Positions 52,610 to 60,936 of a stretch of DNA of 64,000 nt are shown piece after piece. A program made the position numbers and the translations under genes. Position 1 is the first letter of the stretch; every line of letters starts with the position of its first letter. The notes beneath the pieces are model-generated. The model did no database searches and was not told where the DNA came from. It saw nothing but the letters and a program-made list of their open reading frames with translations. Source of the stretch: Actinomycetota bacterium. Its GTDB lineage: Bacteria; Actinomycetota; Humimicrobiia; Hakubellales; JAMDDV01. The stretch is taken from the NCBI GenBank assembly GCA_023488455.1, contig JAMDDV010000010.1, positions 76,103 to 140,102 of the forward strand, written 5' to 3'.

Positions 52610-55576
52610 TTAGCAGGTGCTGTAGCCGCAGATGCACTTATCGCAGCCTTCTTCGTGAACCAGCGTTGCGTTGCCGCATTTCGGGCAGATATCACCACAT
52701 ATAGCTCTATTACTTGGATTATTGATTTTTTTAGGTTCGGTTACTCCTTCTTTAGCATCCAGGTAGTTTTGCAGAGCTTTAGCGATACCATCAGGTAGGG
52801 AAAGGACCTTCTGAGGACCAAAGCCGATTGAAACGCTGCCACCTATCCTTGAAAGCTGTTCGATTATCAATTTCAGCTTTTGGATGGCCAGGTCTGGATT
52901 TGTGGTCCTTAAATCTAAAGAGATCAGCCTTCCTATGGCCTCGGCCATGGCAAGTATATCTCCACCGGCTTTGCCCACGTTAAAGAAAGTCTCCAGTGGT
53001 CTTCCTTCTTCATCTTCGTTTATCGTGGCGTGCAGTGTGCCGACCGGAGTATCGATACCCCATGTACCTCCACGTCGGACAACTGGCAGCTTTCTCAAGT
53101 AGAGCGTTCCTTTCTCCTCAACCCTGGTGCCGCGGTCCAGGATCTGCTTCTTCCTGCTCCTATCCCTATAGATGGTCACCCCCTTGCATCTTTCCTTATA
53201 GGCGAGGAGGTATGACTTGATGACGTCTTCTGGTATTGCGTCCATTGGCATATTTATGGTCTTTGAGACAGCATTATCGACGCCGGAGTTCTGAAAGGCA
53301 GACTGCATCTTAATATGAGTCTCGAAGTTGATATCTGAAGCCACCGGGAACAGGCGCTGAATCTTTTCAGGGATATCCTTGATGCCTCTTAAGGAGCCTT
53401 TGTTTTCTTTGATTTTTTCGACGAGATTGTCTTTCCAGAAACCATCTTTTTTTGCCATCTTGACGAAGAACGGGTTAAGGTTAATGGTTTTTCCGCCATT
53501 GACAATATGTTTTTCGTAGAAGATTGCAAATAACGGTTCAATCCCGCTGCTGGTATCGGCGAGCATGCTGGTGGTTCCGGTTGGGGCGATGGTCGTCAGT
53601 GTCGCATTCCTTAACTTCAGGTTGTTATCTTTGAAATGCGGACTTTCTTTATCGTAGATGCTGCCCTTGAAGTTTGGGAACACTCCTCTTTCTTCAGCCA
53701 ATTTCTCGGAGGCTTTTCTTGCTTCATCTCTTATGAAGCTCATAAGTTTTTTTGCGATGTTAAGTGCTTTTGGAGAATTGTAAGGGATGCCGAGCTGGAT
53801 CAACATGTCAGCCCAGCCCATTATCCCGAGGCCAATCTTACGATTACCTTTGGTCATCTGCTCTATTTCCGCAAGTGGGTATCTATTCATGTCAATGACG
53901 TTGTCAAGAAAGTGCACGGCTTTGTGAACTACAGTTCTGATTTTTTTGTAATCGATCTCCCCAAACCCGTTTTCTCTCTCTATCACCATTTTCGACAGGT
54001 TGATGGCGCCCAGGTTGCACGACTCGTAAGGCAAGAGCGGCTGCTCCCCGCACGGATTGGTTGCTTCTATCTCTCCAAGCAGGGGGATTGGATTATCTTC
54101 ATTAATGCGGTCAAGAAAAATAATACCCGGATCGCCCTTTTCCCATGCAACCCTTCCAATCAGCTCGAAAACCATCCTTGCGTTGAGCCTGCATTCAACT
54201 TCTCCAGTGTCGGGGTTAATCAGATCGTAACCCTCCCCCGACTCTTTTGCTTTTAGAAGCTCCTTCAACTCTTCTACCTTTTTCTCAAATTCGCCGATCT
54301 TATCGCTGTAGACTCCGGGTCCATCCAGTATCTGCTGTATCTCTGCGATGATTCTGTCGATGTTTTCTTTTTGCGGAGCTAAGCCTTGCGGCGCGAACTT
54401 GCCGTCTTTTTCAACCTGGGACATGAATTCATTTGTCAATGCAACTGATAAGTTGAAGCTGTTGACCGTATACTCCGAGCTTTTGACCATTATCCATCGC
54501 AGGATGTCAGGATGGGTGACGATCATCACTCCCATGTTGGCTCCTCTTCTATAACCACCCTGTTGAATGCGGTCGGTCACGTCAGCGTACATCCACATGA
54601 AATAGAGTGCACCCGAGGATTCGCGCCCCGTAGAGCGAACTATCGAGCCGCGAGGCCTGAGTTTGGAAAAAGAGAAGCCGGTTCCGCCACCTGTTTTATG
54701 CACAAGGATGGCATGAGTTAATGTCTGGCCTATGCTTTCTAAATCATCCTCCACCGGGAGGACGAAGCAAGCCGATAACTGCTGAATTTCACTTGCAGCA
54801 TTGGCAATAGTCGGCGTGTTGGGGATAAAGTCAAGGCTGACCAGCATTTCGTAAAATTCTCTTCTTATTTTGTCTATATCTTCGGATCTATAGAGGATAT
54901 CGGCGGTTGCTATGTTATGGGCAACGCGCCAGAACATCTCCTTTGGCGATTCGATCACCTCACCTTTGGGGTTTCTTCGCAGGTAGTTATTTCTTGCAAT
55001 GTACTCTCCTGTAGCGGAAAGACGAGGCTCTATGAGATCGTCCGGAACCGGGGGTATGTTTTTGCCGAAATCCCAAAGATAGTTTTCTCCATTTTTCATT
55101 TTTCGCAATGATTCCCTCGCAATTTCTTTGATATGATCACTGTATATAGATTCAATGACATCCATCCATTTGAAGCCTGGCCTTACATCATATTTGAAAA
55201 ACTCTTGCGGGGAGAACATGACCAGTTTATCTGAATCGTATAGAATTTTAAAAGCGGTTGCTGGATTTTCAGGGTGGTCATGATGAGTTTGGATGATCTC
55301 ACAGATACTTTTAATAGTCATGGCATCAAATTCCAATTTATTTAAAAGCGAAGCCGCAATCTCTGGGCCCTTCTCGTACTGAACTTTTATGCTGCTTCCA
55401 CCGATATCGTGCAATACGATTGCTGCAATTACGAGATCTTTTATTTCGCTCGGTATCTCGAAATTTTTCAGGGCAATGTCAAGTACTCTTTCTGTATGAG
55501 CGACCCCGAAATCATTCTTCTCCAGGTAAGGTTTTGCCAGTTCGAATAATTTTTCAATTTTGTTTTTTCTGCTCAT
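52610..55576 (-). CDS. nrdJ: HD-domain fused B12-dependent ribonucleotide reductase
   Basis: This is a 988-residue protein. Residues 1-150 form an HD phosphohydrolase domain with H27, H56-D57, HHDH (98-101) and D116. From about 175 a class II (adenosylcobalamin) reductase follows: LSACFVLP, the radical-site NPCGEQ with Cys and Glu, SCNLGAINL, and PTGTTSMLADTSSGIEP. A cysteine-rich C-terminus (CPKCG...CDKCICGYSTC) should relay reducing power. It reduces ribonucleotides to deoxyribonucleotides without oxygen dependence. An ATP-cone was not recognised; the HD domain takes that place. Confidence 0.92.
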   Translation of the reverse strand: MSRKNKIEKLFELAKPYLEKNDFGVAHTERVLDIALKNFEIPSEIKDLVIAAIVLHDIGGSSIKVQYEKGPEIAASLLNKLEFDAMTIKSICEIIQTHHDHPENPATAFKILYDSDKLVMFSPQEFFKYDVRPGFKWMDVIESIYSDHIKEIARESLRKMKNGENYLWDFGKNIPPVPDDLIEPRLSATGEYIARNNYLRRNPKGEVIESPKEMFWRVAHNIATADILYRSEDIDKIRREFYEMLVSLDFIPNTPTIANAASEIQQLSACFVLPVEDDLESIGQTLTHAILVHKTGGGTGFSFSKLRPRGSIVRSTGRESSGALYFMWMYADVTDRIQQGGYRRGANMGVMIVTHPDILRWIMVKSSEYTVNSFNLSVALTNEFMSQVEKDGKFAPQGLAPQKENIDRIIAEIQQILDGPGVYSDKIGEFEKKVEELKELLKAKESGEGYDLINPDTGEVECRLNARMVFELIGRVAWEKGDPGIIFLDRINEDNPIPLLGEIEATNPCGEQPLLPYESCNLGAINLSKMVIERENGFGEIDYKKIRTVVHKAVHFLDNVIDMNRYPLAEIEQMTKGNRKIGLGIMGWADMLIQLGIPYNSPKALNIAKKLMSFIRDEARKASEKLAEERGVFPNFKGSIYDKESPHFKDNNLKLRNATLTTIAPTGTTSMLADTSSGIEPLFAIFYEKHIVNGGKTINLNPFFVKMAKKDGFWKDNLVEKIKENKGSLRGIKDIPEKIQRLFPVASDINFETHIKMQSAFQNSGVDNAVSKTINMPMDAIPEDVIKSYLLAYKERCKGVTIYRDRSRKKQILDRGTRVEEKGTLYLRKLPVVRRGGTWGIDTPVGTLHATINEDEEGRPLETFFNVGKAGGDILAMAEAIGRLISLDLRTTNPDLAIQKLKLIIEQLSRIGGSVSIGFGPQKVLSLPDGIAKALQNYLDAKEGVTEPKKINNPSNRAICGDICPKCGNATLVHEEGCDKCICGYSTC

Positions 55577-55652
55577 CCCGGATGCCCTTTGCCTCAGTTT
55601 TTACAAGCTTTACAATATCTTTTAACATGTTTTTTAGTCTAACTCAAGATGG

Positions 55653-56105
55653 ATGAATTTAAAAATGTCTTTAATAGAAAAGCTTGGAATTAAAAAAGGA
55701 TTTAAGATTTTCATAGTTAACCCACCTAGGGCGTATAGTGATATGCTCAAGGAATTATCTGAAGACGTCTATATATTAGATATGTTAAAAGGACCGTTGG
55801 ATTTTATTCATCTCTTTGTGAGTACGAAAGAAGAATTGAACTCCAAGCTTCCGAGTCTAAAGAATGAACTTAGTGTTAATGGTGCTCTCTGGATTTCCTG
55901 GCCGAAGAGAAAATCTGGTATCGTTACTGATTTAAATGAAAATATCGTCAGGGAAATAGGTTTAAGTAATGGCTTGGTGGATGTTAAAGTTATTGCTGTT
56001 GATGAAAATTGGTCGGCACTAAAATTTGTTTATAGATTGAAAGATAGGGCAATTAAAAATGAAAGAAAAGACAGGAAGAATGAATTTATGGGACGATTGG
56101 ATTGA
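55653..56105 (+). CDS. DUF3052-like protein
   Basis: This 150-residue protein resembles DUF3052: LIEKLGIKKGFKIFIVNPP near the start and GALWISWPKRKSGIVTDLNENIVRE in the middle. Function is unknown. ATG 55653 or ATG 55665 may be the start. It overlaps the CDF gene start by 4 bp and diverges from nrdJ. Confidence 0.75.
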   Translation: MNLKMSLIEKLGIKKGFKIFIVNPPRAYSDMLKELSEDVYILDMLKGPLDFIHLFVSTKEELNSKLPSLKNELSVNGALWISWPKRKSGIVTDLNENIVREIGLSNGLVDVKVIAVDENWSALKFVYRLKDRAIKNERKDRKNEFMGRLD

Positions 56106-56995
56106 CGCACAATAATTTTGATTACAGGAATCAAAAAAAGAAGATCATTCTTACATTTGTACTTAACCTTTTGTTTGCAACTGGAGAATTGATAATTGGG
56201 CTGATCGCAAATAGCCTGACCCTTTTGAGCAGCAGCGTGCACGACTTCTCAGATGCTGCTTCGCTTATTCTTTCGTTCATTGGGGTGAGATATGCAGAGA
56301 GAAAGCCAGACAAGAAAAAGACCTTTGGCTACAAAAAGATTCAGATAATCACAGCATTTGTAAATGCGCTGTTTCTTGTTGGGCTTTCAATTCTCATTTT
56401 CAGGGAAGCAGTGATAAGGTTGATCACTCCCAGGTATGTCGACAGCAGTCTTCTCATATGGGTTGCCGTAGGATCGATAATTATCAATGGTACAGCAGTT
56501 CTTGTGTTGAGGAGGGATCGAAAAAATCTAAACATCAGATCCGCGATGCTCCACCTGCTGGATGATTTTTTTGCTGGGACAGCAATTCTCATCGGTGGAT
56601 TGGTAATAAGGTATACAGACTACTATGCTGTGGACTCGATATTGGCATTTCTGATTGGAGGTCTGCTCATCTGGGGTAGCTATGGGGTGATCAGGGAATC
56701 GCTTGATATATTACTTGATAGCGTGCCCAGAGAGATAAAATTTAGCGCGGTTCATGATTACATCAGAAATTACAACGATGAGATCCTGGATGTCCATGAC
56801 CTTCATATCTGGGCGATAGGGGATAACGAAACTGCCTTATCTGCTCATATCTCTGTAAATGATAAGAACGTGAGTCTCTACCGTCCCATGCTTTCCGAAT
56901 TGGAGGATAAGCTCCGTTCAAAATTTAAAATAACCCATGTGACAATCGAGCTTGAATCTCTTGAGTGTAAATCAGATGAGGTCTGTTCGAGCTAA
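56102..56995 (+). CDS. Cation diffusion facilitator (Zn/Co/Cd-type exporter)
   Basis: This 297-residue protein has six membrane helices and a C-terminal cytoplasmic domain. Metal-site residues are visible in SSVHDFSDAASL (helix 2) and MLHLLDDFFAGTAIL (helix 5), with VHDLHIWAIG in the C-terminal domain. It exports divalent metal by proton antiport. The start is TTG overlapping the previous stop. Confidence 0.9.
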   Translation: MTHNNFDYRNQKKKIILTFVLNLLFATGELIIGLIANSLTLLSSSVHDFSDAASLILSFIGVRYAERKPDKKKTFGYKKIQIITAFVNALFLVGLSILIFREAVIRLITPRYVDSSLLIWVAVGSIIINGTAVLVLRRDRKNLNIRSAMLHLLDDFFAGTAILIGGLVIRYTDYYAVDSILAFLIGGLLIWGSYGVIRESLDILLDSVPREIKFSAVHDYIRNYNDEILDVHDLHIWAIGDNETALSAHISVNDKNVSLYRPMLSELEDKLRSKFKITHVTIELESLECKSDEVCSS

Positions 56996-57079
56996 AGCTT
57001 GTTCACAGATACCGATTGTCAATATTAGCTATGGCCTGGACTACATTGCTTTTGAATATTAATCTATAATTATAAATGC

Positions 57080-57156
57080 GCGCTCGTAGCTCAGTTGGAT
57101 AGAGTAACGGACTACGAATCCGGAGGTCGGAGGTTCGAATCCTCTCGGGCGCGCCA
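57080..57156 (+). tRNA. tRNA-Arg (anticodon ACG)
   Basis: The acceptor stem GCGCTCG pairs with CGGGCGC (one G-T pair), then G and encoded CCA. The anticodon loop CTACGAA gives ACG. Its 3' half is repeated at 58090, marking a site-specific insertion. Confidence 0.95.
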
Positions 57157-57164
57157 GATTTTTA
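57118..57164 (+). repeat. Attachment-site repeat, proximal copy (within tRNA-Arg)
   Basis: These 47 bases run from the anticodon loop of tRNA-Arg to 8 bases past CCA. They are repeated without mismatch at 58090-58136 in the same orientation, which is the pattern left by tyrosine-recombinase integration at a tRNA 3' end. Confidence 0.85.
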
Positions 57165-57211
57165 ACTTCTCAAGCATTGATCTGCTGGCATCGTCATGTG
57201 AAAACGATATT

Positions 57212-57889
57212 TTAATCAATAAGCGCTTGGGCTATGCTGGCTATATCTCCTTTTAAGGCTTGACCGTGACCAGAAGCTACTATATTCACGGGCAGTTCTT
57301 TAACTTTTGCCAGTGCCTGCCGCACATATTCTGTCCTCCCAAGCTTAAAAGCCTGGACCATCTTAAGGGCTTCAGTTTGATCTCCTTCAGCAAAAAGTTG
57401 CCATTTCTGCGGTCCCATGAGAGCAAAGAGATCGGATGAAAATAGCACCCCGTCAGTTTCATCGAAAATCAGCATGCTGCCGGGCGTACAGATAAAGGGA
57501 GCAGCAATAAATCGCAATGTGTGACGCCCCAGGGAGATGGTATCCCCATCCTTTACTACCTGAATGTTTGCCTGCACACCCCACATTGGTAGCATCTTGG
57601 ACTCATAATCTGAAGTGATTACTATTGCCTGTGGTGCTGCTTTCAAGATCTCTTTGAGTCCACCAGCATGGTCCAGATCGGCATGGGTTAGGATAATGTA
57701 GTCAATTTTAGCTGGATCTAAAAGATTTCGTATGTTTTCGAGCATCATCTGCACCGTGGCAGGTGGCCCTGCGTCGATAAGAGCACACTTCTCGTCCTTT
57801 ATAATAAAAGAGTTAAGTGAGGCGCCAGGCGCTGGTTCAGGAAAATGAATTCCTACCCAATAGATATCATTGGTTAATATATTGTCCAT
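57212..57889 (-). CDS. MBL-fold metallo-hydrolase
   Basis: This 225-residue protein has the metal-binding THADLDHAGG (HxDxDH) near residue 67, a later FSSDLFALM block and a final GHGQAL histidine. The layout resembles the oxygen-binding di-iron (ODP) branch, though that branch usually has HxExDH and a His where this protein has FICTPGSM. Substrate is unknown. It is the only gene in the 972-bp insert. Confidence 0.83.
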   Translation of the reverse strand: MDNILTNDIYWVGIHFPEPAPGASLNSFIIKDEKCALIDAGPPATVQMMLENIRNLLDPAKIDYIILTHADLDHAGGLKEILKAAPQAIVITSDYESKMLPMWGVQANIQVVKDGDTISLGRHTLRFIAAPFICTPGSMLIFDETDGVLFSSDLFALMGPQKWQLFAEGDQTEALKMVQAFKLGRTEYVRQALAKVKELPVNIVASGHGQALKGDIASIAQALID

Positions 57890-58089
57890 TTAAACATTCC
57901 TCCTTGATTACTAAATGATTAAATATTTTAACATTTTATTATTAATAATTAGACGCATTTCAATATAAAAATGTTCTTACTCAGTATCAAAGATAAATTA
58001 CAGCACTTATTGACCTGGCTAAATACCTGGTCAGAGATAATATAGCTAATAATAGATAGCCATAATGGAAAGCTTATTTCAGACTCAGG

Positions 58090-58136
58090 ATCCGGAGGTC
58101 GGAGGTTCGAATCCTCTCGGGCGCGCCAGATTTTTA
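58090..58136 (+). repeat. Attachment-site repeat, distal copy (tRNA-Arg 3' fragment)
   Basis: It is identical to 57118-57164 over 47 bases. The 5' half of a tRNA is missing upstream, so it is not a functional tRNA gene. The CCA-bearing end and the following ATTTTTA tract are conserved. Confidence 0.85.
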
Positions 58137-58157
58137 GTTAGAATCTTTTGTGCATAA

Positions 58158-58517
58158 CTACACTTTTGGTATACGTGGTTCTAATAGCAGATGGATACCA
58201 TCAAGAATTTCTCGTACACGCTCATTTGAGAGTGTACCAATCTTTTCTATGAGTTGACTTTTATCCACTGTGGTTATTTGAGAAATATTTACTACGCTTT
58301 TCTTTGGCAGGTTGGCTTCACCCTTATCGAGCAGAACGTTTCCCGGGACTTCTGCTCGTCTCAAATTAGAAGTTAATGCACAGACAACCACTGTATTAAT
58401 ACGACTCTTGTTAAAAAGGTTGTTTTGCACAACAACATTTGGATGTAAATAGCCTGGCTCTGAACCTAATGGTTTATCAAGTTTTATCCAGAAGATGTCA
58501 CCTTGATTGATTACCAT
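58158..58517 (-). CDS. mazF: MazF-type endoribonuclease toxin
   Basis: This 119-residue PemK/MazF protein starts with INQGDIFWIKLDKPLGSEPGYLHPNVVVQNN and has NTVVVCALTSN and the GEANLPKKSVVNISQITTVDK block with the conserved Ser/Thr. It should cut mRNA at a short motif. It overlaps the antitoxin gene by 7 bp. Confidence 0.92.
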   Translation of the reverse strand: MVINQGDIFWIKLDKPLGSEPGYLHPNVVVQNNLFNKSRINTVVVCALTSNLRRAEVPGNVLLDKGEANLPKKSVVNISQITTVDKSQLIEKIGTLSNERVREILDGIHLLLEPRIPKV

Positions 58518-58996
58518 TCACCCTCTACAAGTCTGCGAAAGGAGTTTCCCATTTTTTCTAAAAGTTCTTTCTCCTCCTCATCTGGAGCATCGCTATAAGC
58601 TTCATTGATTTTCTCGAGAAGTCTTTTATCTTCATATTGGTTTATAAAATCTTTTAATGCCATGTTAAATATTTGGTTTTGTGAAATTTCCAGTTCATCG
58701 GCAATGGTTTTGGTTTCATTAAATATCGAATCATCAATTGATATACCATTTAGCTTTTTGAGTGTGGTGCGTTTGCCGTAGGTTTCGATTTTTTCAGCGA
58801 TCCTATCAGAGTTGCCAGTGGTTAGTTCTTTTATCTTCTCGTAGGGCTTTATTTCCGCTTCACTCTCAAATTCATCAGTGAACTTTTCTAAAGCGATCCT
58901 TACTACATCTGAACGTTTGAGGTGGAGCCTTTTTGAGATAGCTAATATCTTGTTCACCAGCTCATTGGATAACCTTATTGTTATCTGCGATTGCAT
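58511..58996 (-). CDS. Two-part RHH antitoxin partner of MazF
   Basis: About 161 residues. The N-terminal 45 form a RHH/CopG domain (QSQITIRLSNELVNKILAISK). A second segment (about 95-135, DSIFNETKTIADELEISQNQIFNMAL) again looks like a RHH, followed by an acidic MazE-like tail that would bind MazF. Typical MazE proteins have one DNA-binding domain and about 80 residues. ATG 58996 is preferred because the frame up to 59086 is non-homologous. Confidence 0.75.
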   Translation of the reverse strand: MQSQITIRLSNELVNKILAISKRLHLKRSDVVRIALEKFTDEFESEAEIKPYEKIKELTTGNSDRIAEKIETYGKRTTLKKLNGISIDDSIFNETKTIADELEISQNQIFNMALKDFINQYEDKRLLEKINEAYSDAPDEEEKELLEKMGNSFRRLVEGEW

Positions 58997-59219
58997 ATCT
59001 ATTGCACCTCTTTTGATTATTTTGAATTGTAAAATATCATAAATAATTACAAATGTCAAATTAGGTTTGCACATCTGAAAAATCAAGCAAATAGTTTAAC
59101 CGTCACGTGCTTTGTGCTCGAGCTTTTAATTTCAAAAATTTGCAGGTAAAATGATTTTGGGTAAGGTCACGAGAAAATGAATTAATTTCTCTTGTTAATT
59201 AAGGGAGATCAAAGCAAGC

Positions 59220-60233
59220 ATGACCAGAGAACAGATTGTGAGAAGGGTGCTGATATTGGTTGGTGTTCTTCTTTTTATTCTGTTGTCTGGTACCGTTGGT
59301 TATATTCTCATTGAAGATATTCAGCCGCTCGATGCTTTCTACATGACCCTCATCACAATTACTACTGTTGGCTACAGGGAAGTAAAAGAGCTAACCCAGG
59401 CGGGTAAGATCTTCACTATTTTCGTAATATTAATAGGAACGGGCACGGCCGCTTATGCGCTCGTTAACGTTACCGAATATGCTCTTTCGGGATATATTCT
59501 GAATCTGATCGGGAGGACCAGGATGAACAGGAAGCTATCTTCTTTAAATAATCATTATATAGTTTGTGGGTTTGGCAGAGTGGGAACCGAGGTTGTCAAG
59601 GAGTTAATTCATGAGAAGGTAAAGTTTGTCGTGATTGATAATAAGGAGGAAGTCAGGGCTTGCTGCGAGAAGGAGAATGTGCCGTTTATATTCGGCGATG
59701 CTTCGCGGAATGATGTGCTTGAGCTTGCTGGAATAAATCGCGCAAGGGGATTGATTGCTGCTGTCGATTCGGATGTGGAGAATCTTTACATAACACTTAC
59801 TTCCAAGATAATGAATCCGAATATCGTAGTTGTGGCGAGGTCTGATTCCGATGAGAATGTGGAGAAGCTAATTAAAGCAGGTGCGAGCAGAGTGATTAAC
59901 CCTGCCAGTATAGGTGGGAAGCGCATGGCTGAAGTCATGCTGCACTCCACCATAACTGATTTTTTAGATATCGTCACAAAGGGCGAGAAGATAAGCACGA
60001 GACTTTCGGAGATAGAGGTTCGCGAAAATAGCCAGCTTTCAAAAATGACCATAAAGGAAATAAGACATCTTTATAAACCAAGTCTTCTGGTGCTAGGAGT
60101 GTTGTGCGTCGATGGTACCTTCAAGGAACCGGATGACAACATAATGCCGCTGCCGGGCGAAAGGGTGATTGCCTTGGGTAAGCCAGAGCATCTTGAGAAG
60201 ATAAGTTCTTTGGCCGAACCATCTGTAAATTGA
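59220..60233 (+). CDS. Two-helix potassium channel with RCK domains (MthK-like)
   Basis: This 337-residue protein has two membrane helices (about 10-30 and 63-88) around a pore loop with the selectivity filter TVGYRE, then a TrkA-N (RCK) domain with GFGRVGTEV (about 117-125) and a TrkA-C domain (about 250-332). It should conduct K+ and be gated by a ligand bound to the RCK ring. It overlaps tadA by 4 bp. The 223 bp upstream contain no clear gene. Confidence 0.92.
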   Translation: MTREQIVRRVLILVGVLLFILLSGTVGYILIEDIQPLDAFYMTLITITTVGYREVKELTQAGKIFTIFVILIGTGTAAYALVNVTEYALSGYILNLIGRTRMNRKLSSLNNHYIVCGFGRVGTEVVKELIHEKVKFVVIDNKEEVRACCEKENVPFIFGDASRNDVLELAGINRARGLIAAVDSDVENLYITLTSKIMNPNIVVVARSDSDENVEKLIKAGASRVINPASIGGKRMAEVMLHSTITDFLDIVTKGEKISTRLSEIEVRENSQLSKMTIKEIRHLYKPSLLVLGVLCVDGTFKEPDDNIMPLPGERVIALGKPEHLEKISSLAEPSVN

Positions 60234-60706
60234 TGAGAGATTTCGATCCCAAAGATGAACATTTCATGGCACTTGCACTTGCAGAAGCTAGAATAGCTTT
60301 TGAGATAGGGGAGGTTCCTGTTGGCTGCGTCATCGTTTTGGGGGATAGGATAATCGCCAGGGCGCACAATCTTCGTGAAAAAAAGAAAGATCCGACAGCA
60401 CATGCCGAAATCCTTGCGATAAGAAAAGCTGCGCGGAGAATGGGTGGGTGGAGACTCCTGAATACGGTAATGTACGTAACTGTGGAGCCATGTGCGATGT
60501 GCGCAGGGGCGATTTATCAGGCAAGGGTCGACAGGCTTGTATATGGAGTTGAGGATCCCAAAGCTGGTGCTATCAGGTCACTGTTCAACATTCTTGATAA
60601 CAAAAAGATCAATCACCGGGTGGAAATCTCAAGTGGTGTGCTTCAGAATGAGTGCTCCAAGGTTTTGTCTGATTTTTTTAAAAATAGAAGAGACAAGCAG
60701 GGTTAA
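60230..60706 (+). CDS. tadA: tRNA-specific adenosine deaminase
   Basis: This 158-residue protein has the zinc and proton-shuttle motif HAEI and the PCAMC zinc motif, with the NLREKKKDPTAHAE and ARVDRLVYG blocks of TadA. It makes inosine at position 34 of tRNA-Arg(ACG), whose gene is 3 kb upstream. Its ATG overlaps the channel gene stop. Confidence 0.95.
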   Translation: MMRDFDPKDEHFMALALAEARIAFEIGEVPVGCVIVLGDRIIARAHNLREKKKDPTAHAEILAIRKAARRMGGWRLLNTVMYVTVEPCAMCAGAIYQARVDRLVYGVEDPKAGAIRSLFNILDNKKINHRVEISSGVLQNECSKVLSDFFKNRRDKQG

Positions 60707-60794
60707 CTTCAACTAACTTTTTTGAGCATGGCTTCTCTTGATAGTTTCTACCCAAAAATTATTTTTTCTGATTTAATAGTAAGGTCTCAAATGT

Positions 60795-60884
60795 GGAGAG
60801 ATGGCCGAGAGGCTTAAGGCGTACGCTTGGAAAGCGTATGGGCGGGCAACCGCCTCGGGGGTTCGAATCCCCCTCTCTCCGCCA
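60795..60884 (+). tRNA. tRNA-Ser (anticodon GGA)
   Basis: GGAGAGA pairs with TCTCTCC, then G and encoded CCA. The anticodon stem TACGC/GCGTA encloses TTGGAAA, giving GGA. A long variable arm (GGCGGG...CCGCC) is present. Confidence 0.95.
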
Positions 60885-60936
60885 GGCAGGAAATCACCAA
60901 TGATAGAGGACGCTTTTCTGGTAATCTAATCCAATA

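Larger units (their letters stand above)
57165..58136. mobile_element. 972-bp integrated unit behind tRNA-Arg
   Basis: The unit lies between the two 47-bp repeats and holds one complete gene, an MBL-fold hydrolase, and no integrase. It could be a mini-element moved in trans or the remnant of a larger island. The 268 bp after the MBL gene start (57890-58157) contains nothing else recognisable apart from the repeat. Confidence 0.6.

Noticed and set aside
53636..54256. Long plus-strand ORF of 206 codons
   Set aside because: It lies entirely opposite nrdJ and has no family features; it is a shadow of the real gene.
58090..58136. Apparent tRNA-Arg 3' half
   Set aside because: There is no D-arm, 5' acceptor strand or anticodon stem upstream, so it is an att repeat and not a tRNA gene.
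60795..60884. Shared 3' end of tRNA-Ser(GGA) and tRNA-Ser(GCT) as att repeats of a 20-kb island
   Set aside because: The similarity is limited to what two serine tRNAs normally share in acceptor and T-arm, and both genes are complete.
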